DNA from: CADEEX01 sp964577955
Lineage (GTDB): Bacteria; Acidobacteriota; Vicinamibacteria; Vicinamibacterales; CAVVIG01
Assembly: GCA_964577955.1 (NCBI GenBank)
Contig: CAZOAZ010000027.1
Coordinates: forward strand, 1 to 64,000
Reading direction: 5' to 3'
Length of the DNA stretch: 64,000 bases
Below, one piece after another: positions 18,954 to 27,983 of this stretch (the stretch's first letter is position 1; each line of letters opens with the position of its first letter). A program made the position numbers and the translations under genes. The notes below the pieces were generated by a model. The model saw nothing but the letters and a program-made list of their open reading frames with translations. It was not told the DNA's origin and did no database searches.

Positions 18954-19708
18954 TGCGCTTCGACATCGTCACGATCTTTCCGGCGATGGTGAGTCAGGCG
19001 CTCGGCGCGGGAATTGTCGGCCGGGCGATCGAGCGCGGCACGCTCGAAGTCGGGGTGCGGGATTTGCGGTCGTTTACGACCGACAAGCATCGCGTCGTGG
19101 ACGATGTGCCCTACGGCGGCGGTCCCGGGATGGTGCTGAAGCCCGATCCGCTGTTGCGGGCGATCGCCGCGATCGCCGGGGAACGGGGATCACGGCCGGC
19201 CGTGATTCTGACCTCGCCGCAGGGGACGCGGCTGACGCAGCCGGTCGTCGAACGGCTGGCGCGGCTGCCGCACATCGTCGTGCTGTGCGGACGATACGAA
19301 GGCGTTGACGAGCGGGTGCGGGCGGCGGTCGACGAGGAAATATCGATCGGCGACTATGTCCTGAGCGGCGGCGAACTGCCGGCGCTGGTGATTGTGGACG
19401 CGGTCGCGCGGTTCGTGCCCGGTGTGGTCGGGGACGAGCAGTCGGTGATGGAAGATTCGTTCGGCCGCGGACTGTTGGACTTTCCGCAGTACACGCGGCC
19501 GGCCGAAGTCGAGATGGAAGGCGGAACGACGCTGAAGGTGCCCGACGTGCTGTTGTCGGGGCACCATGCGGAGATTCGCCGCTGGCGGAAGCGGGAAGCG
19601 ATAGCGCGCACCCTCGATCGCCGGCCGGAATTGCTGGAAGGCGCGGCGCTCGACGCCGAGGAGCAGGAACTGCTCCGCGAGCTGGTGGCGGCGCGCAAAC
19701 AGAGTTGA
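18953..19708 (+). CDS. trmD: tRNA (guanine-N1)-methyltransferase
   Basis: 251-aa SPOUT-fold methyltransferase that makes m1G37 in tRNAs with G36. The start MRFDIVTIFPAMV, knot motifs LCGRYEGVDERV and SIGDYVLSGGELPAL, and the PGVVGDEQSVMEDSF loop are all present. It overlaps the rimM stop by one base; rplS follows after a 48-bp gap. Confidence 0.97.
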   Translation: MRFDIVTIFPAMVSQALGAGIVGRAIERGTLEVGVRDLRSFTTDKHRVVDDVPYGGGPGMVLKPDPLLRAIAAIAGERGSRPAVILTSPQGTRLTQPVVERLARLPHIVVLCGRYEGVDERVRAAVDEEISIGDYVLSGGELPALVIVDAVARFVPGVVGDEQSVMEDSFGRGLLDFPQYTRPAEVEMEGGTTLKVPDVLLSGHHAEIRRWRKREAIARTLDRRPELLEGAALDAEEQELLRELVAARKQS

Positions 19709-19722
19709 AGCAGTCGTGGAAT

Positions 19723-19739
19723 GGCGGGGGAGCCCCGCC
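19723..19739 (+). promoter_or_regulatory. Leader hairpin between trmD and rplS
   Basis: Perfect 7-bp stem GGCGGGG / CCCCGCC with a 3-nt loop, ending 17 bp before the rplS ATG. It has no T-tract and may modulate L19 translation or RNA processing; this is inference. Confidence 0.35.
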
Positions 19740-19756
19740 GATGAAGGAGCAGGAAC

Positions 19757-20101
19757 ATGGGCGCGATTGAGGTCGTCGAGAAGTCGCAGCTGGCGGATCG
19801 GCCGGCCATGAAGTCGGGGGACACGGTTCGCGTGCACGTGAAGGTGCGCGAAGGTGACAAGGAGCGCATTCAGATCTTCGAAGGCGTGGTCATCGGCCTG
19901 CACCGGGGCGGGACGCGGGCGTCGTTCACCGTGCGAAAGGTCTCGTTCGGTCAGGGCGTCGAGCGCATCTTCCCGCTGCACTCGCCGACGATCCAGAAGG
20001 TCGAAGTCATGCGCTCGGCCAAGGTCCGCCGCGCGAAGCTGTACTACCTGCGCGATCTGAAGGGCAAGGCGGCGCGCATGAAGGATTCGGCGAAGGCCTG
20101 A
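19757..20101 (+). CDS. rplS: 50S ribosomal protein L19
   Basis: 114-aa L19 located at the 30S-50S interface. Motifs: PAMKSGDTVRVHVKVREGDK, RIQIFEGVVIGLHRGG and FTVRKVSFGQGVERIFPLHSP, ending with the basic KVRRAKLYYLRDLKGKAAR. A GGAGCAGGA ribosome binding site lies upstream. Last gene of the rpsP operon; rnhB follows by 25 bp. Confidence 0.97.
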   Translation: MGAIEVVEKSQLADRPAMKSGDTVRVHVKVREGDKERIQIFEGVVIGLHRGGTRASFTVRKVSFGQGVERIFPLHSPTIQKVEVMRSAKVRRAKLYYLRDLKGKAARMKDSAKA

Positions 20102-20126
20102 TTCCTGGGCAGCCGGCCGGTTTCGC

Positions 20127-20750
20127 ATGGCCCGCGTCTCGGCCCAGCGCACGCTCGAGAACCGGCTCCGTCGTCTTGGCTTTTGCCATGTCGCCGGAGT
20201 CGACGAGGTCGGGCGCGGCTGTCTCGCCGGTCCGGTCTATGCGGCCGCGGTGATTCTCGACCCCGGTCGCCACATCCCCGGGGTCGGGGATTCGAAGACG
20301 GTTCCCGCTGAAGAGCGCGAAGCGCTCTTCGGCGACATCACGCAGCACGCGATCGCCTGGGCGGTGGCCTCCGCCGATCCGCGTGAAATCGACGCCATCA
20401 ACATCCATCAGGCGTCGCTCGCGGCCATGCGGCGCGCCGTCCTCGCGCTGTCCCCTCTTCCCGACATCGTCCTGGTCGACGCGTTTCGCATTCGCGAACT
20501 GCCCATGGCGCAGCGCGCCGTGCTTCACGGCGATCGGCGGTGCGCGGCGATTGCCGCGGCGTCGATCGTCGCGAAGGTGCTGCGCGATCGGGAAATGCGC
20601 GATCTCCACGCCCGCGATCCCCGCTATGGGTTCGATCGTCATAAGGGGTACGCAACCGCCGATCACCTCGACGCCCTGGCGCAGTTTGGGTACTCCGACG
20701 TCCACCGCCGCTCGTTCCGGCCCCAGACGCTGTTTGATACGATGGACTGA
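20127..20750 (+). CDS. rnhB: Ribonuclease HII
   Basis: 207-aa RNase HII that removes ribonucleotides from DNA-RNA hybrids. The catalytic DE pair is in the N-terminal GVDEVGRGCLAGPV; further acidic residues lie in VLVDAF and ASIVAKVLRDREM. It ends with the usual KGYATADHLDAL...HRRSF. Full length and in its common place after rplS. Confidence 0.96.
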   Translation: MARVSAQRTLENRLRRLGFCHVAGVDEVGRGCLAGPVYAAAVILDPGRHIPGVGDSKTVPAEEREALFGDITQHAIAWAVASADPREIDAINIHQASLAAMRRAVLALSPLPDIVLVDAFRIRELPMAQRAVLHGDRRCAAIAAASIVAKVLRDREMRDLHARDPRYGFDRHKGYATADHLDALAQFGYSDVHRRSFRPQTLFDTMD

Positions 20751-20753
20751 TTC

Positions 20754-22481
20754 GTGGCCATCGACCGTCCCGCCGTGTTGCGTCAAGCGGAGAAGCTGCT
20801 CCGGCTCGGCAAGTTGGATCAGGCGATTGCCGAGTATGTGCGGCTGGTCGACGATCAGCCGCAAGATTGGACCACGGCGAATGCGCTCGGCGATCTCTAC
20901 GTGCGCGCCGGATACGTCGACCAGGCGGTCGAACACTTCACGCGCATCGCTGACGGGCTCAATCGCGAGGGCTTCCGTCCCAAAGCCGGCGCGCTCTACA
21001 AGAAAATCCTCAAGCTCAAACCCGACGACGAGCACGCCATGATGCAGTCGGCGGAGATTGCCGCCGCGGCAGGCCTGCTTGCCGACGCGCGCGCGCAGTT
21101 CAATGCCGTCGCGAAGCGGCGGCGCGATCGTGGCGACGAGGCCGGCGCGGTCCGGATCGTGGTGCGGCTCGGCCGTCTGGATCCGGACGATGAACACGCG
21201 CGTCTCGCGGCCGCGCGTGCCCGCCTCGATCTCGGCGAGCGCGACGGCGCCCTCACCGATCTTCTGGCGCTGGCGGATCACCTGGTGGAGAACGAGCGGC
21301 ACGAGCCGGCGCTGCGGGCGCTGGCCGAAGCGCTGCGGCTCGAGCCGGAGTCGGCGCCGATTCAGATTCGTGTCATCCGGACGACGCTTCAAGCCGGCGA
21401 TGTCGACGCGGCGCTCACGCATCTGACGCCGGCGCTTCTCTTCGGAGAGCCAGGGTTGCTGGCGTCACTGGCCGTGGAACGTCCTGAGGTCGCGTTCACC
21501 GCGGTTCAGCGTGCCGCCGACGCGGCGACCTCGCGGCAGGACTGGGCCGCCGGCGCCGAGGCCTTCCGTGCGTTCCTCCGCCACGCGCCACACCATGTGC
21601 CGGCGTCGACCCGGCTCGTCGAACTGGCGCTCGAGAGCGGGCTCGAGGACCTGATCGTCGCGAGCCAATCCCAACTTGCCGAGGCGTTGCTCGCGACCGG
21701 ATCGTTGGTTGAAGGGCGCCACATCGCCGAAGACCTCCTGGCGAAAGCTGAGGCCTCGAATTTCCGTCCGCCTCCGGCTGCTGCCGAGGTGCCGCCGTTA
21801 CCGCGGGCGGAGCCGCCGGCACCTTCGCCGGCGCCGCCGAAACCGGTCGGAGCGACCCCGGTTGCGCCGCCGGCGTCGAGTGGCGCCGACGACCATCGGC
21901 CGCTTCAGCCTGCCGACCTCAAACGACCCGCGCCCGAAGCACGGCAGCGTTCCAAAGGTGCCGAGATTGACTTGACGGTGACCCTCGAGGACATCCGCAA
22001 GCCGCATGTGGCGACCGAACCAGCGCCGCCGGAACCGTTGCCGGACGATATCGAGGCCGTCTTCGCTCGCCTGCGCGACGAGGCCTCCGCCCGGTCAGCA
22101 GCGGAAGCCGCTGCACAGGACTTTCTGCGCGGCAGCGCATTCGCTCAGTGCGGCGATCTCGAGAATGCCCTGGCACCGCTGAAGGCGGCCGCCCGTTCGT
22201 TGCAGTTTCGGTTCGAGGCAGCGGCCGCGCTTGGCCGTTTGTTTCTCTCCCGCGGCGAAACCGGGCCGGCTATCGACTGGCTCGAGCGGGCGGCGGAGGC
22301 GCCGCCTCCGTCCCCCGACGCCGCCCACATGCTGTTGTACGACCTGGCGGCGGCGCTCGAGTCGACCGGAGAAACGGCGCGGGCGCTGGCTGTGTGTCTC
22401 GAGTTGCAGGCCGACGCCCCGGATTTTCGCGACCTGCCGGCGCAGGTGACGCGCCTCGTCAAGCTGCAGGCTCACGAGTAG
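20754..22481 (+). CDS. TPR-repeat protein
   Basis: 575-aa protein with a GTG start. TPR-type helical pairs occupy residues 1-340 (LLRLGKLDQAIAEYVRLVDDQP, GDLYVRAGYVDQAVEHFTRIADG and others). A Pro/Ala-rich linker spans about 345-400, and a second TPR block runs from about 450 to the end (FAQCGDLENALAPLKAAARSL, LFLSRGETGPAIDWLERAAEA). No signal peptide or enzyme motif. Likely a scaffold; the partner is unknown. It is 3 bp after rnhB and 4 bp before a small membrane protein. Confidence 0.82.
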   Translation: MAIDRPAVLRQAEKLLRLGKLDQAIAEYVRLVDDQPQDWTTANALGDLYVRAGYVDQAVEHFTRIADGLNREGFRPKAGALYKKILKLKPDDEHAMMQSAEIAAAAGLLADARAQFNAVAKRRRDRGDEAGAVRIVVRLGRLDPDDEHARLAAARARLDLGERDGALTDLLALADHLVENERHEPALRALAEALRLEPESAPIQIRVIRTTLQAGDVDAALTHLTPALLFGEPGLLASLAVERPEVAFTAVQRAADAATSRQDWAAGAEAFRAFLRHAPHHVPASTRLVELALESGLEDLIVASQSQLAEALLATGSLVEGRHIAEDLLAKAEASNFRPPPAAAEVPPLPRAEPPAPSPAPPKPVGATPVAPPASSGADDHRPLQPADLKRPAPEARQRSKGAEIDLTVTLEDIRKPHVATEPAPPEPLPDDIEAVFARLRDEASARSAAEAAAQDFLRGSAFAQCGDLENALAPLKAAARSLQFRFEAAAALGRLFLSRGETGPAIDWLERAAEAPPPSPDAAHMLLYDLAAALESTGETARALAVCLELQADAPDFRDLPAQVTRLVKLQAHE

Positions 22482-22485
22482 TCCT

Positions 22486-22713
22486 GTGCTGCGCCGCCTC
22501 CTGTTCGTCGCGTTCTTCGTCGAGGTCGGGATCCTCCTGATTCTCCTGCCCTGGTCGTCGTACTGGGAGCGCAACTATTTCGCCGTGGCCTGGCCGGCGC
22601 TGTATCCCGTCCTCATCAATCATTTCGTCCGCGGCGCGGTCAGCGGCCTCGGCGTGCTGAATCTCTTCGCCGGCTTCATCGAACTCGCGCCGATTTTCTC
22701 GCCGCGGGAATGA
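22486..22713 (+). CDS. Small two-TM membrane protein
   Basis: 75-aa GTG-start protein with two hydrophobic segments (LLFVAFFVEVGILLILLPW near the N-terminus, and GAVSGLGVLNLFAGFIEL near the C-terminus). No family is recognised with confidence; it resembles short conserved hypotheticals found next to TPR genes. The end overlaps the ThiE-like gene by 4 bp (ATGA), which supports it being translated. Confidence 0.72.
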   Translation: MLRRLLFVAFFVEVGILLILLPWSSYWERNYFAVAWPALYPVLINHFVRGAVSGLGVLNLFAGFIELAPIFSPRE

Positions 22714-23378
22714 TCATCTGTCTCGTCACGGATCGGCGGCGTCTCGCGCCTGAGTCCGGCGAGACCGAACGCGGCCGGTGTCTCGTCCAGCAGTGCCGGG
22801 AAGCCGTGGCCGCCGGTGTCGACATCGTGCAGGTCCGGGAGCCTGATTTGGCGGCGCGGCCGCTTGTCGAACTCGTCCGCCAGATGTGTGCCGCCGCCGC
22901 GGGGAGCAAGACGCGCGTCGTCGTCAACGATCGGCTCGACGTGGCGCTCGCTGCGGACGCCGGCGGGGTCCATCTCCGAGCGGACTCCCTGCCATGGCGG
23001 ACGGTCCGCGGGTTCGTGCCGTCGTCCTTCGTCGTGGGCTGCTCCGTGCATGGCGTTGACGAGGCCCGTGCGGCGGACGGCGCGAGCTACCTGGTCGCGG
23101 GAACGGTCTGGCGCTCCGCCTCGAAGTCAGACGGACACCGACTCCTTGGCGTAGATGGTCTGACGGCAGTCGCACGCGCGGTGGCGTCGCCGGTGCTGGC
23201 GATTGGCGGCGTCGCGGTCGATCGCATGCGCACGGTCGCGCGATCCGGCGCCGCTGGCATCGCCGCGATTGGGTTGTTCATGGACGACCGGACTGCCGCA
23301 TGTCGGGCGTGTCCGCTCGGATCGCTGGTTACCGATGTGCGCCGGAGCTTCGATTCGGCGACGGACGGAGATATGTGA
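22710..23378 (+). CDS. Thiamine phosphate synthase / TenI-like protein
   Basis: 222-aa TIM-barrel protein of the ThiE/TenI family. Motifs: CLVTDRRRLAP at the start, GVDIVQVREPDL (phosphate/pyrimidine site), VVNDRLDVALAADAGGVHLRADSL, and the C-terminal PVLAIGGVAVDRMRTVARSGAAGIAAIGLF. The GPVFxTxTK-like loop reads AGTVWRSASKSDG, so it is diverged. It may couple thiazole and pyrimidine phosphates, or be a TenI-type tautomerase. No other thi genes are nearby, which leaves the choice open. Confidence 0.82.
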   Translation: MIICLVTDRRRLAPESGETERGRCLVQQCREAVAAGVDIVQVREPDLAARPLVELVRQMCAAAAGSKTRVVVNDRLDVALAADAGGVHLRADSLPWRTVRGFVPSSFVVGCSVHGVDEARAADGASYLVAGTVWRSASKSDGHRLLGVDGLTAVARAVASPVLAIGGVAVDRMRTVARSGAAGIAAIGLFMDDRTAACRACPLGSLVTDVRRSFDSATDGDM

Positions 23379-23417
23379 GCCGTCCAGTCGAGTAACATAT
23401 GGCGCCGTACCTCTACC

Positions 23418-24206
23418 GTGACGACCGCTGATCGAAAACCGGGCGATTTTGGCACCAAGCTCAGAGAGGCGCGGGAGCGCCGCGGCGTCACGCTGCGTCA
23501 GATTGCCAACGACACCAAGATTTCGATGACGGCGCTCGAGGCGCTCGAGCGCAATGACATCTCCCGGCTGCCGGGAGGGATATTCTCGCGCTCGTTCGTT
23601 CGGACGTATGCCGTGTACGTCGGGCTCGATCCGGAAGAGGCGGTCGACGATTTCGTTCGTCAGTTTCCCCACGAGACCGTCACGGTCGGCCACGCGACGT
23701 CGGATCGATCGCACGAAACCGAGTCCTTCGAAAGCAATCAACGCGTCGCCTCCGTGGGCCTGAAGCTGGCCGGCATCAGCGTGCCGATCGCCGGCCTGGT
23801 CTTGTACTTTGCCACGCGGCCGAGTCCGGTGCGCGAGCCGGCGCCGGTCAGTGCCGCTCCGCCGGCGGCGGCGCGTCCGGCGACGGATACCCGCCCGACC
23901 GAGCCGCGCGTAACGTCGGAGCCGATCGCGACGGCGGGCGAAGCTCTCCGTTTCGAAGTGACCGCGACGCGCGGCGGCACCCTCTCGGTCGCCGTCGACG
24001 GTGAAAGTCCCATCGACTTCGCGCTCGAGGGCGGGGGACGCCGGCGCATCGAGTTCCGCCGCGAATTGATGCTGCGGACGAGCGACGCCGCCGCGTTCAC
24101 GTGGAGCATCAACGGGCGGCCGGGACGTCCGCTGGGCGCCTCGGGAGCGCCCACGACGCTCACGTTGACGGCCGCCAACTACGAAACCTACCTGAGCGCG
24201 CGGTGA
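23418..24206 (+). CDS. RodZ-like HTH membrane protein
   Basis: 262-aa GTG-start protein. An N-terminal HTH_25 domain (FGTKLREARERRGVTLRQIANDT...ALERNDISRLPGGIFSRSFVRTYA) is followed by one TM helix (VGLKLAGISVPIAGLVLYFAT, about 112-132). A Pro/Ala linker and a C-terminal DUF4115-like beta domain follow (LRFEVTATRGGTLSVAVDGESPID). This layout is that of RodZ, the MreB-interacting cell-shape protein, though shorter than in enterics. The stop overlaps the next start. Confidence 0.84.
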   Translation: MTTADRKPGDFGTKLREARERRGVTLRQIANDTKISMTALEALERNDISRLPGGIFSRSFVRTYAVYVGLDPEEAVDDFVRQFPHETVTVGHATSDRSHETESFESNQRVASVGLKLAGISVPIAGLVLYFATRPSPVREPAPVSAAPPAAARPATDTRPTEPRVTSEPIATAGEALRFEVTATRGGTLSVAVDGESPIDFALEGGGRRRIEFRRELMLRTSDAAAFTWSINGRPGRPLGASGAPTTLTLTAANYETYLSAR

Positions 24207-24982
24207 GCGTCACCCCGCTTCTCGATTTCTTCAAGCGCGGCGAAGTCGCCCGCGACGTTCGTTTGCTCGCGGCCGAAGGCGCGCTGGCACCGCGGGCGAC
24301 GGAGCAGCTCGCGATTCTCGTGCTGCTCCATGACGACAGCGACGCCGACGTGCGGTCGACGGCCCGCGCCACGCTCGATCGCATTCCCGAGACCGCGCTG
24401 AAAGGGTTTCTGGCCAGATCGGACGTATCGGTCGGCATGCGGGAGTTTTTTGCCGATCGCGGCGTGTTCCCCGATGAGATGCCGGCGCTGGCCGTCGACG
24501 AGCCGCTGATTGAGGGAGCCGCGCTCGACGGCGAGCCGGATCTCGCAGAAGAGGGAGCCGACGAGCCGAAAGACAGCCTCGTGCAGAAGATCGCCAAGAT
24601 GACCTTCACGGAACGCTTGAAAGCGGCGCTGAAGGGATCGCGCGAGATGCGGGCGATTCTGATTCGCGATCCGAACAAGATGGTGGCCGCGTCGGTCCTG
24701 AGCAGCTCAAAGGTGACCGAGTCGGAGATCGAGGGCTTCGCGCGGATGACCAACGTCTCCGAGGAAGTCCTTCGGACCATCGCCAGCAACCGCGCCTGGA
24801 CCAAGAACTACGGCGTCGTCGTCGGGCTGACCAAGAACCCGAAGACTCCGGTGGCGCTGTCGTTGAATCTCATGCAGCGGTTGAACGACAAGGACGTGAG
24901 CATCCTGTCGACCGATCGGAATGTCCCGGAACCGGTGCGGGTTGCCGCCCGCCGCAAAACCGCGCTCGGTCCGAATCGTTAG
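24203..24982 (+). CDS. HEAT-like repeat protein of unknown function
   Basis: 259-aa soluble helical protein; GTG start overlapping the RodZ-like stop. The N-terminal part has HEAT-like helices (ARDVRLLAAEGALAPRATEQLAILVLLHDDSDADVRSTARATL), followed by an acidic linker (GEPDLAEEGADEPKDS). A conserved C-terminal helical half resembles DUF2336-type proteins (RDPNKMVAASVLSSSKVTESEIEGFA, KNYGVVVGLTKNPKTPVALSL). No catalytic motif. Such proteins are frequent in Acidobacteriota and Myxococcota; the role is unknown. Confidence 0.75.
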   Translation: MSVTPLLDFFKRGEVARDVRLLAAEGALAPRATEQLAILVLLHDDSDADVRSTARATLDRIPETALKGFLARSDVSVGMREFFADRGVFPDEMPALAVDEPLIEGAALDGEPDLAEEGADEPKDSLVQKIAKMTFTERLKAALKGSREMRAILIRDPNKMVAASVLSSSKVTESEIEGFARMTNVSEEVLRTIASNRAWTKNYGVVVGLTKNPKTPVALSLNLMQRLNDKDVSILSTDRNVPEPVRVAARRKTALGPNR

Positions 24983-24997
24983 ACGAGACGAGGGCGT

Positions 24998-25258
24998 TCA
25001 CGAACGAGACGAGTTCTTGGGTTTCTTGCCGCGAAACTTGCCCTTCGGTTTTCCCTGTTTCGCCCAGTCTGATCGCATCTGGGCCAGTCCTTCCATGTAG
25101 ACCGTTGCGCGCTCCCGCTCGTCTTCGCTGGCCATCGACTTCAAGAGGTCGAGGGCCTTGGCCAGATCCTGCTGGATCGACTGTTTCGTGGTGGCGAAAT
25201 ACAGCCGGCGGATTTCCGCCAGCTTGTCGTCGGCCGAAAGCATCTTGAGTTGGGTCAT
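24998..25258 (-). CDS. Small conserved hypothetical with basic tail
   Basis: 86-aa protein with two predicted helices (ADDKLAEIRRLYFATTKQSIQQDLAKALDLLKSM, EDERERATVYMEGLAQM) and a Lys/Arg-rich tail (GKPKGKFRGKKPKNSSRS) suggesting nucleic-acid contact. The start overlaps the polX stop by 4 bp (ATGA), so it is translationally coupled to the DNA polymerase. No known family recognised. Confidence 0.7.
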   Translation of the reverse strand: MTQLKMLSADDKLAEIRRLYFATTKQSIQQDLAKALDLLKSMASEDERERATVYMEGLAQMRSDWAKQGKPKGKFRGKKPKNSSRS

Positions 25259-26970
25259 CGGGCGTTCCGTCGCAGCAGCTTCCTGAAATCGTCAAACGAA
25301 CGAGTCGTAAGGATATCGTCGGGACCGAGCCACGCGCGGCGGGCGACGGTCGCGCCCCAGCGGAGGCGATGAAAGGCGTTCTTCGAATGGGCGTCGCTTG
25401 AGATGGTGAGACGCGCCCCCTTCTGGCGGGCGAGGCGGGCCTGCACGTCGCTCAGGTCCAACCGTTCGACCTGGCAATTGATCTCGACGACGACACCCGC
25501 GGCGACGGTGGCGTCGAGGACGGCTTCGATGTCGACGGCGTACGGCGGACGCTTCAGCAGCCGGCGCCCGGTGGGGTGGCCGAGGATGTCGACGTGCGGA
25601 TTCGCGATCGCGCGGAGAATGCGGTCGGTCATCTGCTGCCGTTCCTGGTTGAATCCCGAGTGAACCGAGGCGATGACCAGGTCGAGTGCGGCGAGACAGT
25701 CGTCCGACAGGTCCATGGTACCGTCGGCGAGGATGTCGCACTCGATGCCGGCGAGGAGGCGAACGCCGAACTGACCATCCAGCTTGCGGACGCGCTCCGC
25801 GTGGGCGAGCGCCCGGCGTTCGTCGAGTCCGTTGGCCATGGCCAGCGACTGGCTGTGATCGGTAATCGCGATGTACTCGAGGCCGGCGGCCGCGGCGGCA
25901 CGGGCCATCTCCTCGATCGTGTCCTTGCCGTCGGACTCGGTCGTGTGCATGTGCAGGTCGCCGCGCAGGTCCGCGTGCGCGACGAGCCGGGGGAGGGCAC
26001 GGGTTTCGGCCGCCTCGATTTCACCGCGCGCTTCGCGCAGTTCAGGCGGCGTCCACTCCAGGCCGAGCGCTTCGTAGATGCCCGACTCGTCGGCGCCGGC
26101 GATCCTTTCGTCCCCTTCGATCCGGAACAAGCCGTACTCGTTCAGTTTGAAGCCGAGTCCGATGGCCCGATCGCGGAGCGCGATGTTGTGCGCCTTGGAA
26201 CCCGTGAAGTACTGCATCGCCGCACCGCGGCTGTCGCTGGTGACGAGGCGCAGGTCGGCCTGAAAACCGCCGCGCAGGAGGACGCTCGATTTCGTATCGC
26301 CGTGCCCGAGCACGCGCTCGACCGTGTCATAGGCGACGAACGCGTCCATCAGCGTCGGGTCGGCGTTCGACGCGAGAATGTCGATGTCGCCGCAGGTCTC
26401 GCAGCCGCGCCGCAGGCTGCCGACCGCCTCAATCTCCGCGGTCGGCGCGCGGTCCTGCAGGAAGGCCACGATCGCCGCCGCGGTCTCGTGGGTATCCGAC
26501 AGCAGATGGCGGCCGGCGTGGCGCTTTCGCTCGTCGAGCGCGGTCAGGATTTGCGATTCCTTCTTCGGCCCCATGCCCTTGATGGCCCGCACGCGACCAT
26601 CGCGCGCCGCTTGCTCGAGGTCGTCGAGCGTCCGTACGCCCAGATCGCGGTACAGCGTCGCCACCGTTTTCGGACCGACCCCCTGCAGGTGCAGCATGTC
26701 CAGGACCGACGGCGGGAACTCCGCCATCAGCCCGGCGTGATAGTCCGAGATGCCGGTCTCAGCCAGCTCGCGAATTCGCGCCGCGAGATCCTTACCAATG
26801 CCGGGAATCTCGCGCAGTTCGGTGGCCGACAGCTTCGCCAGATCGTGTGGATGGTTCGAGACGATGTCTGCGCCGTTGCGGTACGCGCGAATCTTGAAGG
26901 GGTTCTCGCCCTTGATTTCGAGGAGATCGGCGATCTCCCCGAGCACGCGGGCGATCGCGTGGTTATCCAA
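25255..26970 (-). CDS. polX: DNA polymerase X with PHP domain
   Basis: 571-aa family X repair polymerase. An N-terminal 8-kDa/HhH region (IARVLGEIADLLEIKGENPFKIRAYRN, ELREIPGIGKDLAARI, LHLQGVGPKTVATLY) precedes the polymerase domain with the GS-R and acidic motif (GSLRRGCETCGDIDIL). A C-terminal PHP phosphoesterase follows (DLRGDLHMHTTESDG, YIAITDHSQSLAMANG, SDAHSKNAF). The TTG at 26970 gives the family start and an 8-bp overlap with the GHMP kinase gene; the longer upstream frame is that gene's shadow. Expected to fill short gaps and trim 3' ends. Confidence 0.94.
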   Translation of the reverse strand: MDNHAIARVLGEIADLLEIKGENPFKIRAYRNGADIVSNHPHDLAKLSATELREIPGIGKDLAARIRELAETGISDYHAGLMAEFPPSVLDMLHLQGVGPKTVATLYRDLGVRTLDDLEQAARDGRVRAIKGMGPKKESQILTALDERKRHAGRHLLSDTHETAAAIVAFLQDRAPTAEIEAVGSLRRGCETCGDIDILASNADPTLMDAFVAYDTVERVLGHGDTKSSVLLRGGFQADLRLVTSDSRGAAMQYFTGSKAHNIALRDRAIGLGFKLNEYGLFRIEGDERIAGADESGIYEALGLEWTPPELREARGEIEAAETRALPRLVAHADLRGDLHMHTTESDGKDTIEEMARAAAAAGLEYIAITDHSQSLAMANGLDERRALAHAERVRKLDGQFGVRLLAGIECDILADGTMDLSDDCLAALDLVIASVHSGFNQERQQMTDRILRAIANPHVDILGHPTGRRLLKRPPYAVDIEAVLDATVAAGVVVEINCQVERLDLSDVQARLARQKGARLTISSDAHSKNAFHRLRWGATVARRAWLGPDDILTTRSFDDFRKLLRRNAR

Positions 26971-27949
26971 CCCGCAACCCTTCGCGTTCGATCCGGTAGT
27001 CGAGGATGCGGGCGCCGCCCGCGGCCAGCGCCTCGGCGATCCGTGGTCGAGCCTCCGGCGGGCCGTAGCAGAACAGGCAGCCGCCGCCACCCGCGCCGCA
27101 GACCTTGGCGGCCGTCGCTCCGGCGTGCCGGGCCGAGTCGATCAGGCGCTCGATGGCCGGCGTGGTGACGCCGGGGGCGAGCCGCTTGCGATTCTCCCAC
27201 TCGTTCGCGATGTGTCCTCCGACGGCGTCCCAGTCGCCGCGCTCCAGGGCGACGCGCATGGCTGCCGCCGTGTCGCGGATCCGTTCGAAGCAATCGAAGA
27301 TGTGGGCGTCGCCGTCGAGGTGGCGCTTGGTGATCTCCCAGTTGTTCGTGCCGGAATTCCGCGGCGCGCCGGTATAGGCCACGACGATGCGCGCCTCGAG
27401 CTCGACGGGATCGACATCGAGCGCGACACGGCGGATGGACTCGACCCCGAGTTCGACGGCGGCGATGCCGCCGTAGAGCGCGGGCCGGTAGTCCTGGACG
27501 CCGGTCGGGACGCGAATCGTCTGGCACTCGACGTTCATGGCGACGCGAAGGATCGTTTCCGCGTCGGTGGGGGCGCCGGTCCAGCGCGCCAGCGCACCGC
27601 AGGTGGCAATCGTCAGCGCCGACGATCCGGCGATACCTGCTCCGGCCGGCGATTCGCCGCGGGTGGTCAGTGTCGCGTTCTCCAGGCGGTAGTGGCGGGC
27701 GAGGAGAGCGAGGAGCGGCAGCCGGCTCTCGTGCGTCAGCTCAGACCAGTCGCGTGCTTCAACGGTGGCATTCGTATCGATCGAGCGGAGCAGCAGGCCG
27801 CCGCCGGCGCGCGCTTCGACCTGCGCGTGAGCCCGCAGGCTGATCGCCGCGTTGAGGGTCGAAGCGCCGTCGTGAAAGAGATACAGCGGCCAGATGTCGA
27901 TGGTACCGCCGGCGAGATCGATTCGCGTCGGCGCCGATGAGGTCAGCAC
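26963..27949 (-). CDS. GHMP-family sugar kinase
   Basis: 328-aa kinase with the GHMP ATP-binding motif (PAGAGIAGSSALTIATCGAL) and the C-terminal AAKVCGAGGGGCLFCYG motif. The N-terminus SAPTRIDLAGGTIDIWPLY matches D-glycero-D-manno-heptose-7-phosphate kinase and L-fucose kinase-like members. GTG start at 27949. Substrate is not set by sequence: heptose 7-phosphate is the leading option, but no other heptose genes are nearby. It leads the minus-strand kinase-polX-small protein operon, and the mobile element begins directly upstream of it. Confidence 0.85.
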   Translation of the reverse strand: MLTSSAPTRIDLAGGTIDIWPLYLFHDGASTLNAAISLRAHAQVEARAGGGLLLRSIDTNATVEARDWSELTHESRLPLLALLARHYRLENATLTTRGESPAGAGIAGSSALTIATCGALARWTGAPTDAETILRVAMNVECQTIRVPTGVQDYRPALYGGIAAVELGVESIRRVALDVDPVELEARIVVAYTGAPRNSGTNNWEITKRHLDGDAHIFDCFERIRDTAAAMRVALERGDWDAVGGHIANEWENRKRLAPGVTTPAIERLIDSARHAGATAAKVCGAGGGGCLFCYGPPEARPRIAEALAAGGARILDYRIEREGLRVG

Positions 27950-27955
27950 GGTCGG

Positions 27956-27983
27956 AATTATATAGGGTTAGTCTGAGGGTCCA
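27956..27983 (-). promoter_or_regulatory. Promoter of GHMP kinase, part in the mobile element
   Basis: A perfect -10 TATAAT lies on the minus strand at 27956-27961, just before the GTG start. With a 16-bp spacer the -35 is TGGACC (27978-27983), which lies inside the inserted element, in its inverted repeat. The -10 is host DNA overlapping the attachment core by one base. Confidence 0.5.
27961..27971 (+). repeat. Putative attL core
   Basis: TATAGGGTTAG, identical to the copy at 43279-43289. Both copies are preceded by GTCGG within 10 bp. It lies in the intergenic gap of the host gene pair and overlaps promoter elements. Confidence 0.68.
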